In this document: positions 43,794 to 52,075 of the stretch, piece after piece
How the letters are laid out: each line of letters opens with the position of its first letter
Numbering within the stretch: the stretch's first letter is position 1
DNA from: Paenibacillus sp. GP183
GTDB lineage: Bacteria; Bacillota; Bacilli; Paenibacillales; NBRC-103111
NCBI RefSeq assembly: GCF_900104695.1
Contig: NZ_FNSW01000001.1
Span: forward strand, 2,790,001-2,854,000
Length of the DNA stretch: 64,000 nucleotides
Direction: 5' to 3'
Made by a program: the position numbers and the translations under genes
The notes under the pieces: model-generated
Seen by the model: only the letters and a program-made list of their open reading frames with translations
What the model was told of the DNA's origin: nothing
Database searches by the model: none

Positions 43794-45536
43794 CTATTCT
43801 TCCAAGCTGGCTTCCATCTGCTGGAGTTCCCACTGCTCTTTGTACCAGCCGCCGAACAGCATCAACTGCTCATGGGTGCCTTCTTCCATAATCCGTCCTT
43901 CATCCAGCACCAAAATCCAGTTCGCGTGGCTGACCGCCGAAAGACGGTGCGTCGAGATCATTGTCGTTTTGCCAGAGCGTTCCAAGCGGATATGATGCAA
44001 AATGCGGCTCTCCGTCCGGGCATCCACCGCGGACAAAGCGTCATCAAGCAGCAGGATTTCCGAGTTGATGAGCATCGCGCGAGCAATCGCTACGCGCTGC
44101 TTTTGGCCGCCCGACAGCATCACACCATTTTCGCCGATCATCGTTTCCAGACCTTCCGGCATTTGAGCAACATCCTGCGTGAACGAGGCCATTTCGACCG
44201 CACGCTCAATCTCTTCGATCGTTGCCTTCGGCTTCCCTAATGCGATGTTCTCGCGAATGGTTTTGGACAGCAGCAAATGCTCCTGCGGCACATAAGCCAC
44301 CCAGCTTTTAACCTGTTCGATAGCGATCTGCTCTACCGCTGTATTAGAAAAGAAGAGCATCCCTCTTTCTATCGGATACTGCCGCAGCAGCTGCTTCAGC
44401 AGAGTGCTCTTCCCGCTTCCAGTTCGCCCAACAATACCTAGCGTCTGCCCTCGTTCCAATTGAAAGGAAACTCGATCCAGGCTGGGATGATTGGCAGAAG
44501 GATAGGTGAACGTTAACTCTTTCATCTCAATACGGGATGGCGTGTCCACCATGATCGGCTCCGCTGCATCCTTCAAGTCTGCTTTTTGGGAGAGGGCATT
44601 TTCCAAACGATCTGCCGATGCACTCCCCCGCTGCAGGACATTGATAAATTCACCGAAAGAAATCATCGGCCAGATCAGCATCCCCAAGTAAATGTTAAAA
44701 GAAATCAATTGCCCGAGTGTAATTTGATGTTGAAAAACCAGATAAGATCCGTAACCGATCCCAATCGAATAGCTTATCCCGACAATGAGGGAGATGAGCG
44801 GTTGAAAGAGAGCATTCAAAATCGATACCTGCTTGTTCTTGTTCATAACCTCAGAGGTCACATGGTCAAAAGCGGTAAGATCATGATTTTCCTGCACAAA
44901 GGAACGAATAACACGAATTCCGGAAATGGATTCCAGCGCATGATCATTCATTTTGCCAAAAGAAGCCTGGGCCGCCAGAAAGCGTGTCCTTACACTTTTA
45001 CCCAGCTTATTGATGACAACAGCCAAAAAAGGCAGCGGGATGAGCGCCGCCAGCATTAATTTCAAGCTGATGAGCGAGATCATCGTTATGATCACGACCG
45101 AGGTCCCTACAACGGTGCTAACCAGGGTCATGACCCCATAACCCGCCGTTTGGCCGATAGCCAAAACGTCATTTGTCGCGAGAGCCATCAATTGTCCGGT
45201 TGTATTGCGTTGGAAAAAACCAGGCGTCATTTTCGTCAAATGGACGAGCAGCCGCCCCCTGAGCAGCTTTTCGATCAATGCCGAATTGCCGAACAAGTTG
45301 GTGATCCATACGAAAACCATTCCATACAAAAGAAAGGCAAGACCGACAAGCAGCAAGACCGTTTGGCTAAGACCCGCCGATGTCAGACTCCCGCTGCGGA
45401 TTTGATCAATAGTGTTTCCAATCATTTTTGGAGGAATAGCAGAGAGCAAGCTCGCACAGGCCATTATGCTGACAGCAAGCGCATAGTGTCTCCATCGTTG
45501 TTTAAAAAACCACTGAAGTCTAATAACAAAAGTCAT
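43794..45536 (-). CDS. heterodimeric ABC exporter subunit with degenerate site (YheI/BmrC-like)
   Basis: 580 residues from ATG 45536 (AGTGAGG before it); the longer frame runs into a region without a start site. Walker A GRTGSGKSTLLK, signature LSGGQKQR, but the Walker B is followed by Asp (LLLDDALSAVD) instead of the catalytic Glu, the hallmark of the non-hydrolysing site in BmrC/TM287-type heterodimers. The partner gene starts 15 bases after its stop. Confidence 0.85.
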   Translation of the reverse strand: MTFVIRLQWFFKQRWRHYALAVSIMACASLLSAIPPKMIGNTIDQIRSGSLTSAGLSQTVLLLVGLAFLLYGMVFVWITNLFGNSALIEKLLRGRLLVHLTKMTPGFFQRNTTGQLMALATNDVLAIGQTAGYGVMTLVSTVVGTSVVIITMISLISLKLMLAALIPLPFLAVVINKLGKSVRTRFLAAQASFGKMNDHALESISGIRVIRSFVQENHDLTAFDHVTSEVMNKNKQVSILNALFQPLISLIVGISYSIGIGYGSYLVFQHQITLGQLISFNIYLGMLIWPMISFGEFINVLQRGSASADRLENALSQKADLKDAAEPIMVDTPSRIEMKELTFTYPSANHPSLDRVSFQLERGQTLGIVGRTGSGKSTLLKQLLRQYPIERGMLFFSNTAVEQIAIEQVKSWVAYVPQEHLLLSKTIRENIALGKPKATIEEIERAVEMASFTQDVAQMPEGLETMIGENGVMLSGGQKQRVAIARAMLINSEILLLDDALSAVDARTESRILHHIRLERSGKTTMISTHRLSAVSHANWILVLDEGRIMEEGTHEQLMLFGGWYKEQWELQQMEASLEE

Positions 45537-45696
45537 GTCCTCACTTCTTTCCCAGAAAAAGTAACCCTTTTCATCATCGTTGTTCCGACGGAAAAAAACA
45601 AGGTTAAATTTGTGTATAATGGAGAGTACTTTCTGACTTGAACACATGAAGGTTATCAGGTAGTATTAGGTTCAAAATAACTATCGAGGTGACCCT

Positions 45697-46557
45697 GTGG
45701 AAAAAAGAGCTTTCGGCCGCACCGGCGAGAAATTTCCGATTCTCAGCTTTGGCGCTCAGCGAATTGTGGACGATCATAAGTGTACGGAAGAAGAAGCGAT
45801 TCGAATTGTCAATAGGGCTGTGGATGAGGGAATTACTTATTTCGATACGGCTCCCAGCTATTCGAACGGGCAATCCGAGGAGAGACTTGGCAAAGCTTTG
45901 CTGCTTCGCCGTAAAGCGGTCTGGCTCGCCACAAAAACGCATGATCGAACCCGAGATGGCTCGTTGAGGCTTTTCGAAGCCAGCTTGAAGCGGCTGCAAA
46001 CTGATCATGTCAATGAATGGCGACTGCATAACATCATGACGATGGAAGAGCTGGACCAGGTCTTTGCCAAAGGCGGCGCTCTGGAAGCTTTGCAGGAAGC
46101 CAAGGAGCAAGGAATCGTCAAGCATATCAGCATCAGCGGACATACGAATCCATATGTACAACTGGAGGCTATTAAACGGTTTCCTTTCGACAGCGCATTG
46201 GTGGCTGTTTCAGCGGCTGATCATTTTATATACAGCTTTGCCCACGAATTTCTTCCCAGGGCAAACGAACAAGGAGTAGCTATAATCGGCATGAAGGTCA
46301 TGGCTTTAGGCAAGCTTGCTCCCTGGTATGAAAAAGCCCTGCAATACACGTTTTCCCTGCCCATTTCAACAGCTATAGTCGGCATGGAATCCATGGAGCA
46401 GCTGGAGAAAAATCTGGCAATTGCCAGAAGCTTTCGTCCCATGTCGGAGACGGAGCAATTGGAGTTCCTTAAAGAAATCATGCATCTGGTGAAACCCGAT
46501 GTGCTGCGCTGGAAAGCAAGCGACTGGATGTCCGGCGAATGGTATCAGCGTAAGTAA
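45697..46557 (+). CDS. aldo/keto reductase
   Basis: 286 residues; GTG start with GAGGTGA. AKR TIM barrel with the tetrad visible: Asp in YFDTAPSY, Tyr in PSYSNGQSEERLG, Lys in WLATKTHDR and His in WRLHNIMT. NADPH-dependent carbonyl reductase, substrate unknown. The C-terminus ISTAIVGMESMEQLEKNL is the standard cofactor-binding part. Followed by a strong terminator. Confidence 0.85.
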   Translation: MEKRAFGRTGEKFPILSFGAQRIVDDHKCTEEEAIRIVNRAVDEGITYFDTAPSYSNGQSEERLGKALLLRRKAVWLATKTHDRTRDGSLRLFEASLKRLQTDHVNEWRLHNIMTMEELDQVFAKGGALEALQEAKEQGIVKHISISGHTNPYVQLEAIKRFPFDSALVAVSAADHFIYSFAHEFLPRANEQGVAIIGMKVMALGKLAPWYEKALQYTFSLPISTAIVGMESMEQLEKNLAIARSFRPMSETEQLEFLKEIMHLVKPDVLRWKASDWMSGEWYQRK

Positions 46558-46598
46558 TTGACATCAACACTAACACTGACAACAGGATGCAATACCTC

Positions 46599-46685
46599 TT
46601 AATGAAGGCAAGAGCCGGAAGGATACTAAACTATATAAAGAATCAAACAACCCTGCTATCCAAGCCGATAGCAGGGTTGCTTGAT
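46599..46685 (+). repeat. 87-bp imperfect direct repeat, copy 1, with terminator hairpin
   Basis: Starts TTAATGAAG and ends CTTGAT; about 77 of 87 positions match copy 2 at 47834-47920. Contains the hairpin AACCCTGCTATC (46649-46660) / GATAGCAGGGTT (46667-46678), the terminator of the aldo/keto reductase. The copies bracket the methyltransferase gene. The remaining intergenic DNA to 46998 holds an operator (46881) and no other gene. Confidence 0.8.
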
Positions 46686-46880
46686 TTCCCAATGTTTACA
46701 GTTTTCCTTGAAAAGCACGGTTTAAAATGTTTTCATATGTAGTTTCCAGCAGAGCCATCGTCTCATTAAGGATGCTAAACCCCGCCTGCGCAGTTCAGGA
46801 AATATTTGAGTTTGAAGAATCGATGTGTATTCGCCACCGCTTATAAAAATTAATACATTATAAACTTTCTTAAAATTATT

Positions 46881-46896
46881 GTTCCCAATAAAGAAC
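46881..46896. promoter_or_regulatory. SinR-box-like operator upstream of methyltransferase
   Basis: GTTCCCAATAAAGAAC: the right half is a full inverted GTTCTTT, the left half has only GTTC conserved. GATAAT at 46900-46905 downstream could be the -10. The gene starts at 46999. Confidence 0.45.
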
Positions 46897-46998
46897 AGTG
46901 ATAATATTAATTGTATATACATAGTGAGTGACTTTAAGCAAAACTTAACAACTGATTTTCTGGAATTACTTAAAAATAGTTAGAAGGGATATGGGTAT

Positions 46999-47799
46999 AT
47001 GAATGCTAAAATAGGTATGCAAATTATCGGAACTGCGAAGCAGTCGGTTAAGGAACACCGGTCTTCCAAAAGTCCAATTATTAGACTTTTAGTATCAATC
47101 TTGTATGTTTTGTGGAATACAGCTAAAACTGCGATACGCGTTTGTGTCGATACGGACTTCCGTTCTATCCTACTTCTGCAGTTGCTAAACTCTAAAAATG
47201 TTCATCAAACGACGCCCCTCACCTATATGGATCGGTATCCTACAATTTTTTCAGCATGCCGCGACTATTTTGATGGCAAACAAGATCTAAAAATACTTTC
47301 TTATGGGTGCTCGACAGGCGAAGAAGTTTTAACTCTTCGTCGATATTTCCCTACTGCGCACATAATAGGCGCAGAAATTAACAAACGTAGCCTTGCAATA
47401 TGCAGAAAGCTTCCTGTGGACGAGAAAATTACCTTTTTATATTCTACAATTAGTGAAATCCAAAAGTATGGACATTTCGATGCAATTTTCTGCATGGCTG
47501 TTTTGCAACGAAAGCCGCATTACATTGCAGCAAAAGGCATCAGTAGTCTTAAAAAAATCTACCCCTTTGAAAAGTTTGAACGGCAGATTATCGAGCTCGA
47601 CGAGCTGATCAATCCGCAAGGATTACTGGTTGTTCACTCCACGCAATATTCACTTTGTGATACTAATGTGGCCTCAAAGTACGAGGCTTTAGGTAGTCAT
47701 AACCAGAATGATTATTTATTACCTGTATTTGATAAAAATAGCAATTTAGTAAAAAATCCAACATCACAGAACACTATTTTTATTAAATTGCACAAATAA
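46999..47799 (+). CDS. SAM-dependent methyltransferase, CheR-like fold
   Basis: 266 residues; AGAAGGG precedes the ATG. Residues ~97-110 LKILSYGCSTGEEVLTLRRYFP form motif I with the acidic IIGAEINKRSL as motif II, and FDAIFCMAVLQRKPHY as motif IV. The GCSTGEE form is shared with CheR-type methyltransferases, but there is no chemotaxis context. An N-terminal stretch (IIRLLVSILYVLWNTAKTAIRV) may be a membrane-associated helix. AT-richer than the genes on both sides, preceded by a SinR-box-like site and flanked by the 87-bp repeats, so it looks like an acquired cargo gene. A sugar or lipid O-methyltransferase role in the matrix is a guess. Confidence 0.65.
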   Translation: MNAKIGMQIIGTAKQSVKEHRSSKSPIIRLLVSILYVLWNTAKTAIRVCVDTDFRSILLLQLLNSKNVHQTTPLTYMDRYPTIFSACRDYFDGKQDLKILSYGCSTGEEVLTLRRYFPTAHIIGAEINKRSLAICRKLPVDEKITFLYSTISEIQKYGHFDAIFCMAVLQRKPHYIAAKGISSLKKIYPFEKFERQIIELDELINPQGLLVVHSTQYSLCDTNVASKYEALGSHNQNDYLLPVFDKNSNLVKNPTSQNTIFIKLHK

Positions 47800-47833
47800 A
47801 TTGGAAACATTACGATGCAGTAATTATCGCAGA

Positions 47834-47920
47834 TTAATGAAGCAAGCAGCCGGATGGATATTAAACGATATTAAGAATCAAACAACCCTGCTATCCGAGC
47901 CGATAGCAGGGTTGTTTGAT
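47834..47920 (+). repeat. 87-bp imperfect direct repeat, copy 2, with terminator hairpin
   Basis: Same length and orientation as copy 1 at 46599-46685. Holds a 17-bp perfect stem CAAACAACCCTGCTATC (47879-47895) / 47902-47918 with a six-base loop, terminating the methyltransferase transcript. Confidence 0.8.
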
Positions 47921-48231
47921 CATAAGATGAACCATAGAGTCTTCCATCCTCATTCCTATCACTCGAACCTCCCCTTTACAAAAACTTGTTGCGATACTCG
48001 GTCGGCGTTTTCCGCCGAAGAGCTCGATGATTTTGTTGATGACGCCGGTTTCCGGAGAGAGCAGCAGCGTGATGATCCCCCCATATACTACCCGGGAAAA
48101 GTCCTCTTTTTATCCCCCCCTTATTTACCGATTCATTACAAAGGTCAAACATCTCGGTAACAGTCAAGTGGTAAAGTTAAACATGTAGATCTATACTTAT
48201 ACCCATTTTAACTGGAAAGGGAGTCGTATTC
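47921..48231 (-). other. intergenic DNA with possible AraC-type regulator remnant
   Basis: No gene is supported. On the minus strand ~47976-48050 encodes ALRRKTPTEYRNKFL followed by a stop, which looks like the last residues of an AraC-family DNA-binding domain (usually FGKTPTEYR). Nothing coherent precedes it, so it would be a relic. The rest shows no clear structure. Confidence 0.3.
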
Positions 48232-50217
48232 TTGAAGAAAAAGCTTATACTTGCATTCCTTCTTTCCTCTATCCTCCTACAACTGCCTTTAGGAAGCGGC
48301 GGAGCGGTCTGCGCAGAAACGGCGGCTGCAGGCAAAGTATCGTTCCTGTATTTCAACGACGGCCATGAAATCAATCCAGTTGTTGATAAGCTCGGCACCC
48401 GCGGCGGCGTGGCCCGGATCAAAACCTTGGTCGACAGCGTAAAGGGCGACAAAATCGTCGCATTCGGGGGAGACCTTGGCGGCGGTACATTGTTTGGCGG
48501 GGTATTCAAAGGGCTTCCCATGGTTGAAGCCTTCAATCGAATCCCGATCGATCTTGCCAACTTCGGCCAGCACGACTTTGACGCGGGCACGGCCAATACA
48601 CTTGAGTTGATAAAAGCGGCCAAGTTCACCTGGGTCTCATCCAACCTGATCGGCAAAGACGGCAAGCCGTTCGGAAACGTACCGCATTATCAGATCTATG
48701 AGAAGCAGGGCATTCGCATTGGTGTCATCGGCTTGACCAGCGCGATGGATACAACGACCCAGGACGAGAATGTGAAGCAATCCGATGTCATCGAATCCGC
48801 CAAGGCTGCTGTTGAGAAGCTGAAGAAAGAACAAAAACCCGATCTGATTGTTGCTCTAACCCAAGAGCCTGTTCAAGATGACAAGCTGCTGATGCAGGCG
48901 GTACCGGATATCCGCGTTGTCTTCACAGAAGAAGAAGCGGAAGAAAAATCGTTCGTCTACGATTTCGACGGCACCGGAAAAAGGTATATTTTCTCTCCGC
49001 AGGGCAATATGGGTTCCATCATCCGGTTAAATATCGGCAAAGCAGCTGACGGACAAGTAACACTCACCAATGAAATACTGAAGTCAGACGAAACTGTAAA
49101 AGAAGACGATCAACTCGCGGCGCTAGCCAAGGAGTACCAGTCCAAGCTTGAGCAGGAACTCAGCAAGACAATCGCCGTTTCGGAGAGCGACTTGATCTAC
49201 GGGGACAACCATGAGTCCCGATTCAAAGAAACCGCAATCGGCGACTTGATTGCAGACGCATATCGGGATTACTATCAGACCGACATCGCGGTTGCGAATG
49301 GCGGCGGCATCCGCTCAAGCGCCGCCAAAGGAAACTTTACGCTCAAGGACGCAAAATCGATTCTGCCGTTTGGCAACAAAATCGTAGTGACAGAAGTGAC
49401 CGGAGATATGGTGGCAGCCGCACTCGAAACGAGCGTTTCCGCCGTCGATAAGCTGGCGGGGGGATTCCTGCAGGTATCGTCAGGCACCTCATACACTTAC
49501 AATCCGACCAAGCCGGCAGGCCAACGAATCGAGCAGGTTACCATAAACGGCAAGCCTTTAAATAAACAGCAGAAGTACAAATTAGCCCTCTCCAACTTCA
49601 TGTATACAGGCGGAGATAAATATACCATGTTTGGCCAAGCGAAAACCGTGGTGGGAGCCAATGAAGCCCTGACCGATGTTGAACTGCTCGTCGCCTATGC
49701 CAAAAAAATCGGAACCATTCGCGTGAAAGCGGAAGGCCGCATCATAGTGAAAGGCTTTGCTGACATCCCTTCGGACCATTGGGCGGTAAAGGAAATCTAT
49801 GAACTAAACCGTTTAGGCATCTTCGGCGGGGTGGACGATGCGCGCTACGCCCCAAATCAAATGGTCACACGCGGGGAAGTTATTGATTACCTGGCCAAAG
49901 CTCTAACACTGGACCAAAAAACGGTACTGAGCCAAAGCGGCTTGAACGGCCTGAATCCGAAAGAACCGCTCACTCGTGAAGAAATGGCGCTAATGATGAA
50001 GTGGACCTATGAAACCAGAACCGGGAACAAGCTGGGATCGACAGAAGCGTCTCCTTTTGCAGATGATGCCCTGATTGCAGATGATGCGAAGGCAGCCGTT
50101 ACCGGCTTGGCTAAACAGGGATTGCTAAACGGCAGACCGGGAAATCTGTTCGTCCCGAAGGATAAAGCTACAAGAGCGGAAATCTCGCATGTGATTTGGA
50201 CATTGTTGAATCTATGA
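48232..50217 (+). CDS. SLH-anchored 5'-nucleotidase-like protein with lost metal ligands
   Basis: 661 residues; TTG start with AAAGGGAG. Signal peptide (KLILAFLLSSILLQLPLG). Residues ~35-290 correspond to the UshA metallophosphatase domain: the D-x-H (FNDGHE) and the Asp of GGDLGGG remain, but the Asn of GNH is Gln (FGQHDFD), the TH motif is TQEP and the GHDH/GHTH motif is replaced by FTEEEAE. Residues ~310-500 are an intact nucleotidase C-terminal domain (VANGGGIRSS, FMYTGGDKYTMF). Residues ~520-661 hold about two to three SLH repeats (FADIPSDHWAVKEIYELN; then FVPKDKATRAEISHVIW) binding the cell wall polymer. Likely a surface nucleotide-binding or scavenging protein with weak or no hydrolase activity. 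Confidence 0.75.
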   Translation: MKKKLILAFLLSSILLQLPLGSGGAVCAETAAAGKVSFLYFNDGHEINPVVDKLGTRGGVARIKTLVDSVKGDKIVAFGGDLGGGTLFGGVFKGLPMVEAFNRIPIDLANFGQHDFDAGTANTLELIKAAKFTWVSSNLIGKDGKPFGNVPHYQIYEKQGIRIGVIGLTSAMDTTTQDENVKQSDVIESAKAAVEKLKKEQKPDLIVALTQEPVQDDKLLMQAVPDIRVVFTEEEAEEKSFVYDFDGTGKRYIFSPQGNMGSIIRLNIGKAADGQVTLTNEILKSDETVKEDDQLAALAKEYQSKLEQELSKTIAVSESDLIYGDNHESRFKETAIGDLIADAYRDYYQTDIAVANGGGIRSSAAKGNFTLKDAKSILPFGNKIVVTEVTGDMVAAALETSVSAVDKLAGGFLQVSSGTSYTYNPTKPAGQRIEQVTINGKPLNKQQKYKLALSNFMYTGGDKYTMFGQAKTVVGANEALTDVELLVAYAKKIGTIRVKAEGRIIVKGFADIPSDHWAVKEIYELNRLGIFGGVDDARYAPNQMVTRGEVIDYLAKALTLDQKTVLSQSGLNGLNPKEPLTREEMALMMKWTYETRTGNKLGSTEASPFADDALIADDAKAAVTGLAKQGLLNGRPGNLFVPKDKATRAEISHVIWTLLNL

Positions 50218-50221
50218 GCTA

Positions 50222-50268
50222 AAAAATGCTCCCCTGTATCTATGGTGAATGGAGTCGGGAGCATTTTT
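50222..50268. terminator. bidirectional terminator
   Basis: AAAAATGCTCCC (50222-50233) pairs with GGGAGCATTTTT (50257-50268), serving the SLH gene on plus and the FMN-binding gene on minus, which converge here. Confidence 0.75.
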
Positions 50269-50278
50269 ACTTTTGTCA

Positions 50279-50917
50279 TTATGAGTTTCGGGCTTGGGAA
50301 AGCGCGACCTGTACAGCGTCTTGAAATGCTTGTGTGCTATAAGTTGCTCCTGATACATTTTTGACTTGTGCACTCTGCTTTTGTACCACTTCTTGCGGCA
50401 GCCCGACCACGTCATCTATTGTATAATGCATGGCAAAACGACTGATTGTAACGTCTGTGATTTTATCGCTTTTAATGGTGACTGCCACCTGAATCGATCC
50501 ACGTCGATTGCTTCCCGAACCATTATATGTACCATCTTTATAAACATGGCTGCTTTTAGTCGGTGTGGGAACTGGGGCTTTTGGTGTTGGTTGGCTGCTT
50601 TTAGTCGGTGAGGGAATTGGGACTTGTTGTGGTTGACTGCTTTTAGTCGGTGTGGGAACTGATGCTTGTGGTGTTGGCTGGCTGCTTTTAGTCGGTGTGG
50701 GAACTGATGCTTGTGGTGTTGGTTGGCTGCTTATAGTCGATGTGGGAATTGATGCTTGTGGTATTGGTTGGCTGCTTTCAGTCGGCATGGCAACTTGGGC
50801 TTGTAGTTGTGGTTGCTGCATCGTTGCCTGAGTTTCCGTTGCGATATATCCAGCGGCATAGATCGCTCCAATAGCAGTCGAACAAAGGACGACCCACTTT
50901 TTATTCATTTTTGCCAT
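50279..50917 (-). CDS. FMN-binding domain protein with Pro/Ser repeat linker
   Basis: 212 residues from ATG 50917 (TTGGAGGG before). An N-terminal signal anchor (KKWVVLCSTAIGAIYAAGYIA) is followed by ~85 residues of tandem units of the type PTPTKSSQPTPQAS. The C-terminal FMN_bind domain (KDGTYNGSGSNRRGSIQVAV ... VKNVSGATYSTQAFQDAV) holds the S/T-G-A-T motif to which FMN is attached in flavoproteins of the Rnf/Nqr and extracellular electron-transfer type. The linker should let the flavin domain span the cell wall. Single gene. Confidence 0.8.
   Translation of the reverse strand: MAKMNKKWVVLCSTAIGAIYAAGYIATETQATMQQPQLQAQVAMPTESSQPIPQASIPTSTISSQPTPQASVPTPTKSSQPTPQASVPTPTKSSQPQQVPIPSPTKSSQPTPKAPVPTPTKSSHVYKDGTYNGSGSNRRGSIQVAVTIKSDKITDVTISRFAMHYTIDDVVGLPQEVVQKQSAQVKNVSGATYSTQAFQDAVQVALSQARNS
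50560..50790 (-). repeat. tandem coding repeats (45-bp type) in FMN-binding gene
   Basis: About five units of ~39-48 bp containing the core TGCTTTTAGTCGGTGTGGG encode the Pro/Thr/Ser linker. Units differ by a few substitutions and one is shorter. Prone to copy-number change. Confidence 0.75.
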
Positions 50918-51002
50918 GTGAATCCCTCCAATGTAAATCTTCATTGATAGCTACATTATAAGGAAGGAACATTTAAATTTCCTTAAAAAGCGCTGAATGT
51001 TA

Positions 51003-51974
51003 TCAAGTTTCACTGATTCCCACCGACTCCCCCGCAACCAGAGTTACATATACCCGCTCATGCTCGACTGTTTCTCCCCTAATCAACTTAATCAGCTGCT
51101 CGGAAGCCAGGGCGCCCCACTTACGCTTCGAATAATCGATTGTTGCCAGTCGCGGCTGGGTATATTGGGTTAGCTCGATGTTGTCGAAACCGATGATGTG
51201 GATCTGTTCGCCGATCCGGAAGTCCGCTTTCACCAGAGCGTTGTACAGCCCGACGGCCATTTCATCGTTCAGGCAAAAGACCGCGGCAGGCTCCTTATAC
51301 TCCCGCATAATTTGCTCGGCGGCCTGACTGCCGGACTCCTTGTCGAAGTTGCCCTCGATCTCAACGCAAACCACATCGGAGTTCCGTTCAATGGTTTGCC
51401 TGGCGGCCTGAAGCCGCTGTTTGGAGTCGAACGAGTCCTTCGGCCCCGTCACGACATACAGCTTTCGGTGGCCTTTTTCGATCAAATATTCAACGGCCAA
51501 GGAAGCTCCCGCTTTGTTGTCCAAGAGGACCTGGTTCACATTCGGATGATTCAGCTCCCGATCCAGCACGATCAGTTTATGCCCGCGGCCGGCCAGCTGC
51601 AGCAATTCTTCGCTTGCGAACGAGTGGTCCAGGACGATAGCGCCGTCGATCATCCGCTGCGGCAGCAAGCGGTGGGAGTAGGAGCCGCTGCAGACAATGA
51701 GGTCATAGCCTCTTTTGTTCAGCACATCCTTCATCCCCTGCACGATTTCCCCATAAAAAGCGCCGCTGAAATCCGTCAAATAAACACCGATGATTTTCGA
51801 GACCCGCTTTTTTAACGTTCTCGCCGCGGCATTCGGGACATAGTTCAGCTCCTTGGCGATATTCAAAATCCTCGAGCTCGTTTCTTCAGTTACTTTCGGG
51901 TTGCCGTTCAGCGCATAGGACACTGTCGATATCGAAACGCCCGCCTTTTTGGCAATATCTTTTATACTAGTCAC
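51003..51974 (-). CDS. LacI-family regulator of the 1,2-beta-oligoglucan locus
   Basis: 323 residues, GTG start. N-terminal helix-turn-helix SIKDIAKKAGVSISTVSYALNG and hinge VPNAAARTLKKR, then a periplasmic-binding-protein-like sensor domain (IIGVYLTDFSGAFYGEI onward; IIGFDNIELTQYTQPRLATIDY). Lies next to the phosphorylase and is the obvious candidate to bind the TCGAAACGTTTCGA operators at 57653-57847. The inducer would be a sophoro-oligosaccharide; inferred. Confidence 0.85.
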   Translation of the reverse strand: MTSIKDIAKKAGVSISTVSYALNGNPKVTEETSSRILNIAKELNYVPNAAARTLKKRVSKIIGVYLTDFSGAFYGEIVQGMKDVLNKRGYDLIVCSGSYSHRLLPQRMIDGAIVLDHSFASEELLQLAGRGHKLIVLDRELNHPNVNQVLLDNKAGASLAVEYLIEKGHRKLYVVTGPKDSFDSKQRLQAARQTIERNSDVVCVEIEGNFDKESGSQAAEQIMREYKEPAAVFCLNDEMAVGLYNALVKADFRIGEQIHIIGFDNIELTQYTQPRLATIDYSKRKWGALASEQLIKLIRGETVEHERVYVTLVAGESVGISET

Positions 51975-52075
51975 AATAACCGCCCCTAACGTTTACGCTT
52001 TCAATTCCTTCTACTATATCACAAACAGGTTTTTCTCAAGAGAAAAGGGCGACCTCGAAAGATCGCCGCTTCATC

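Noticed and set aside
50560-50790. CRISPR array
   Set aside because: Repeats are in frame, encode a Pro/Thr/Ser linker and have no unique spacers of constant length.
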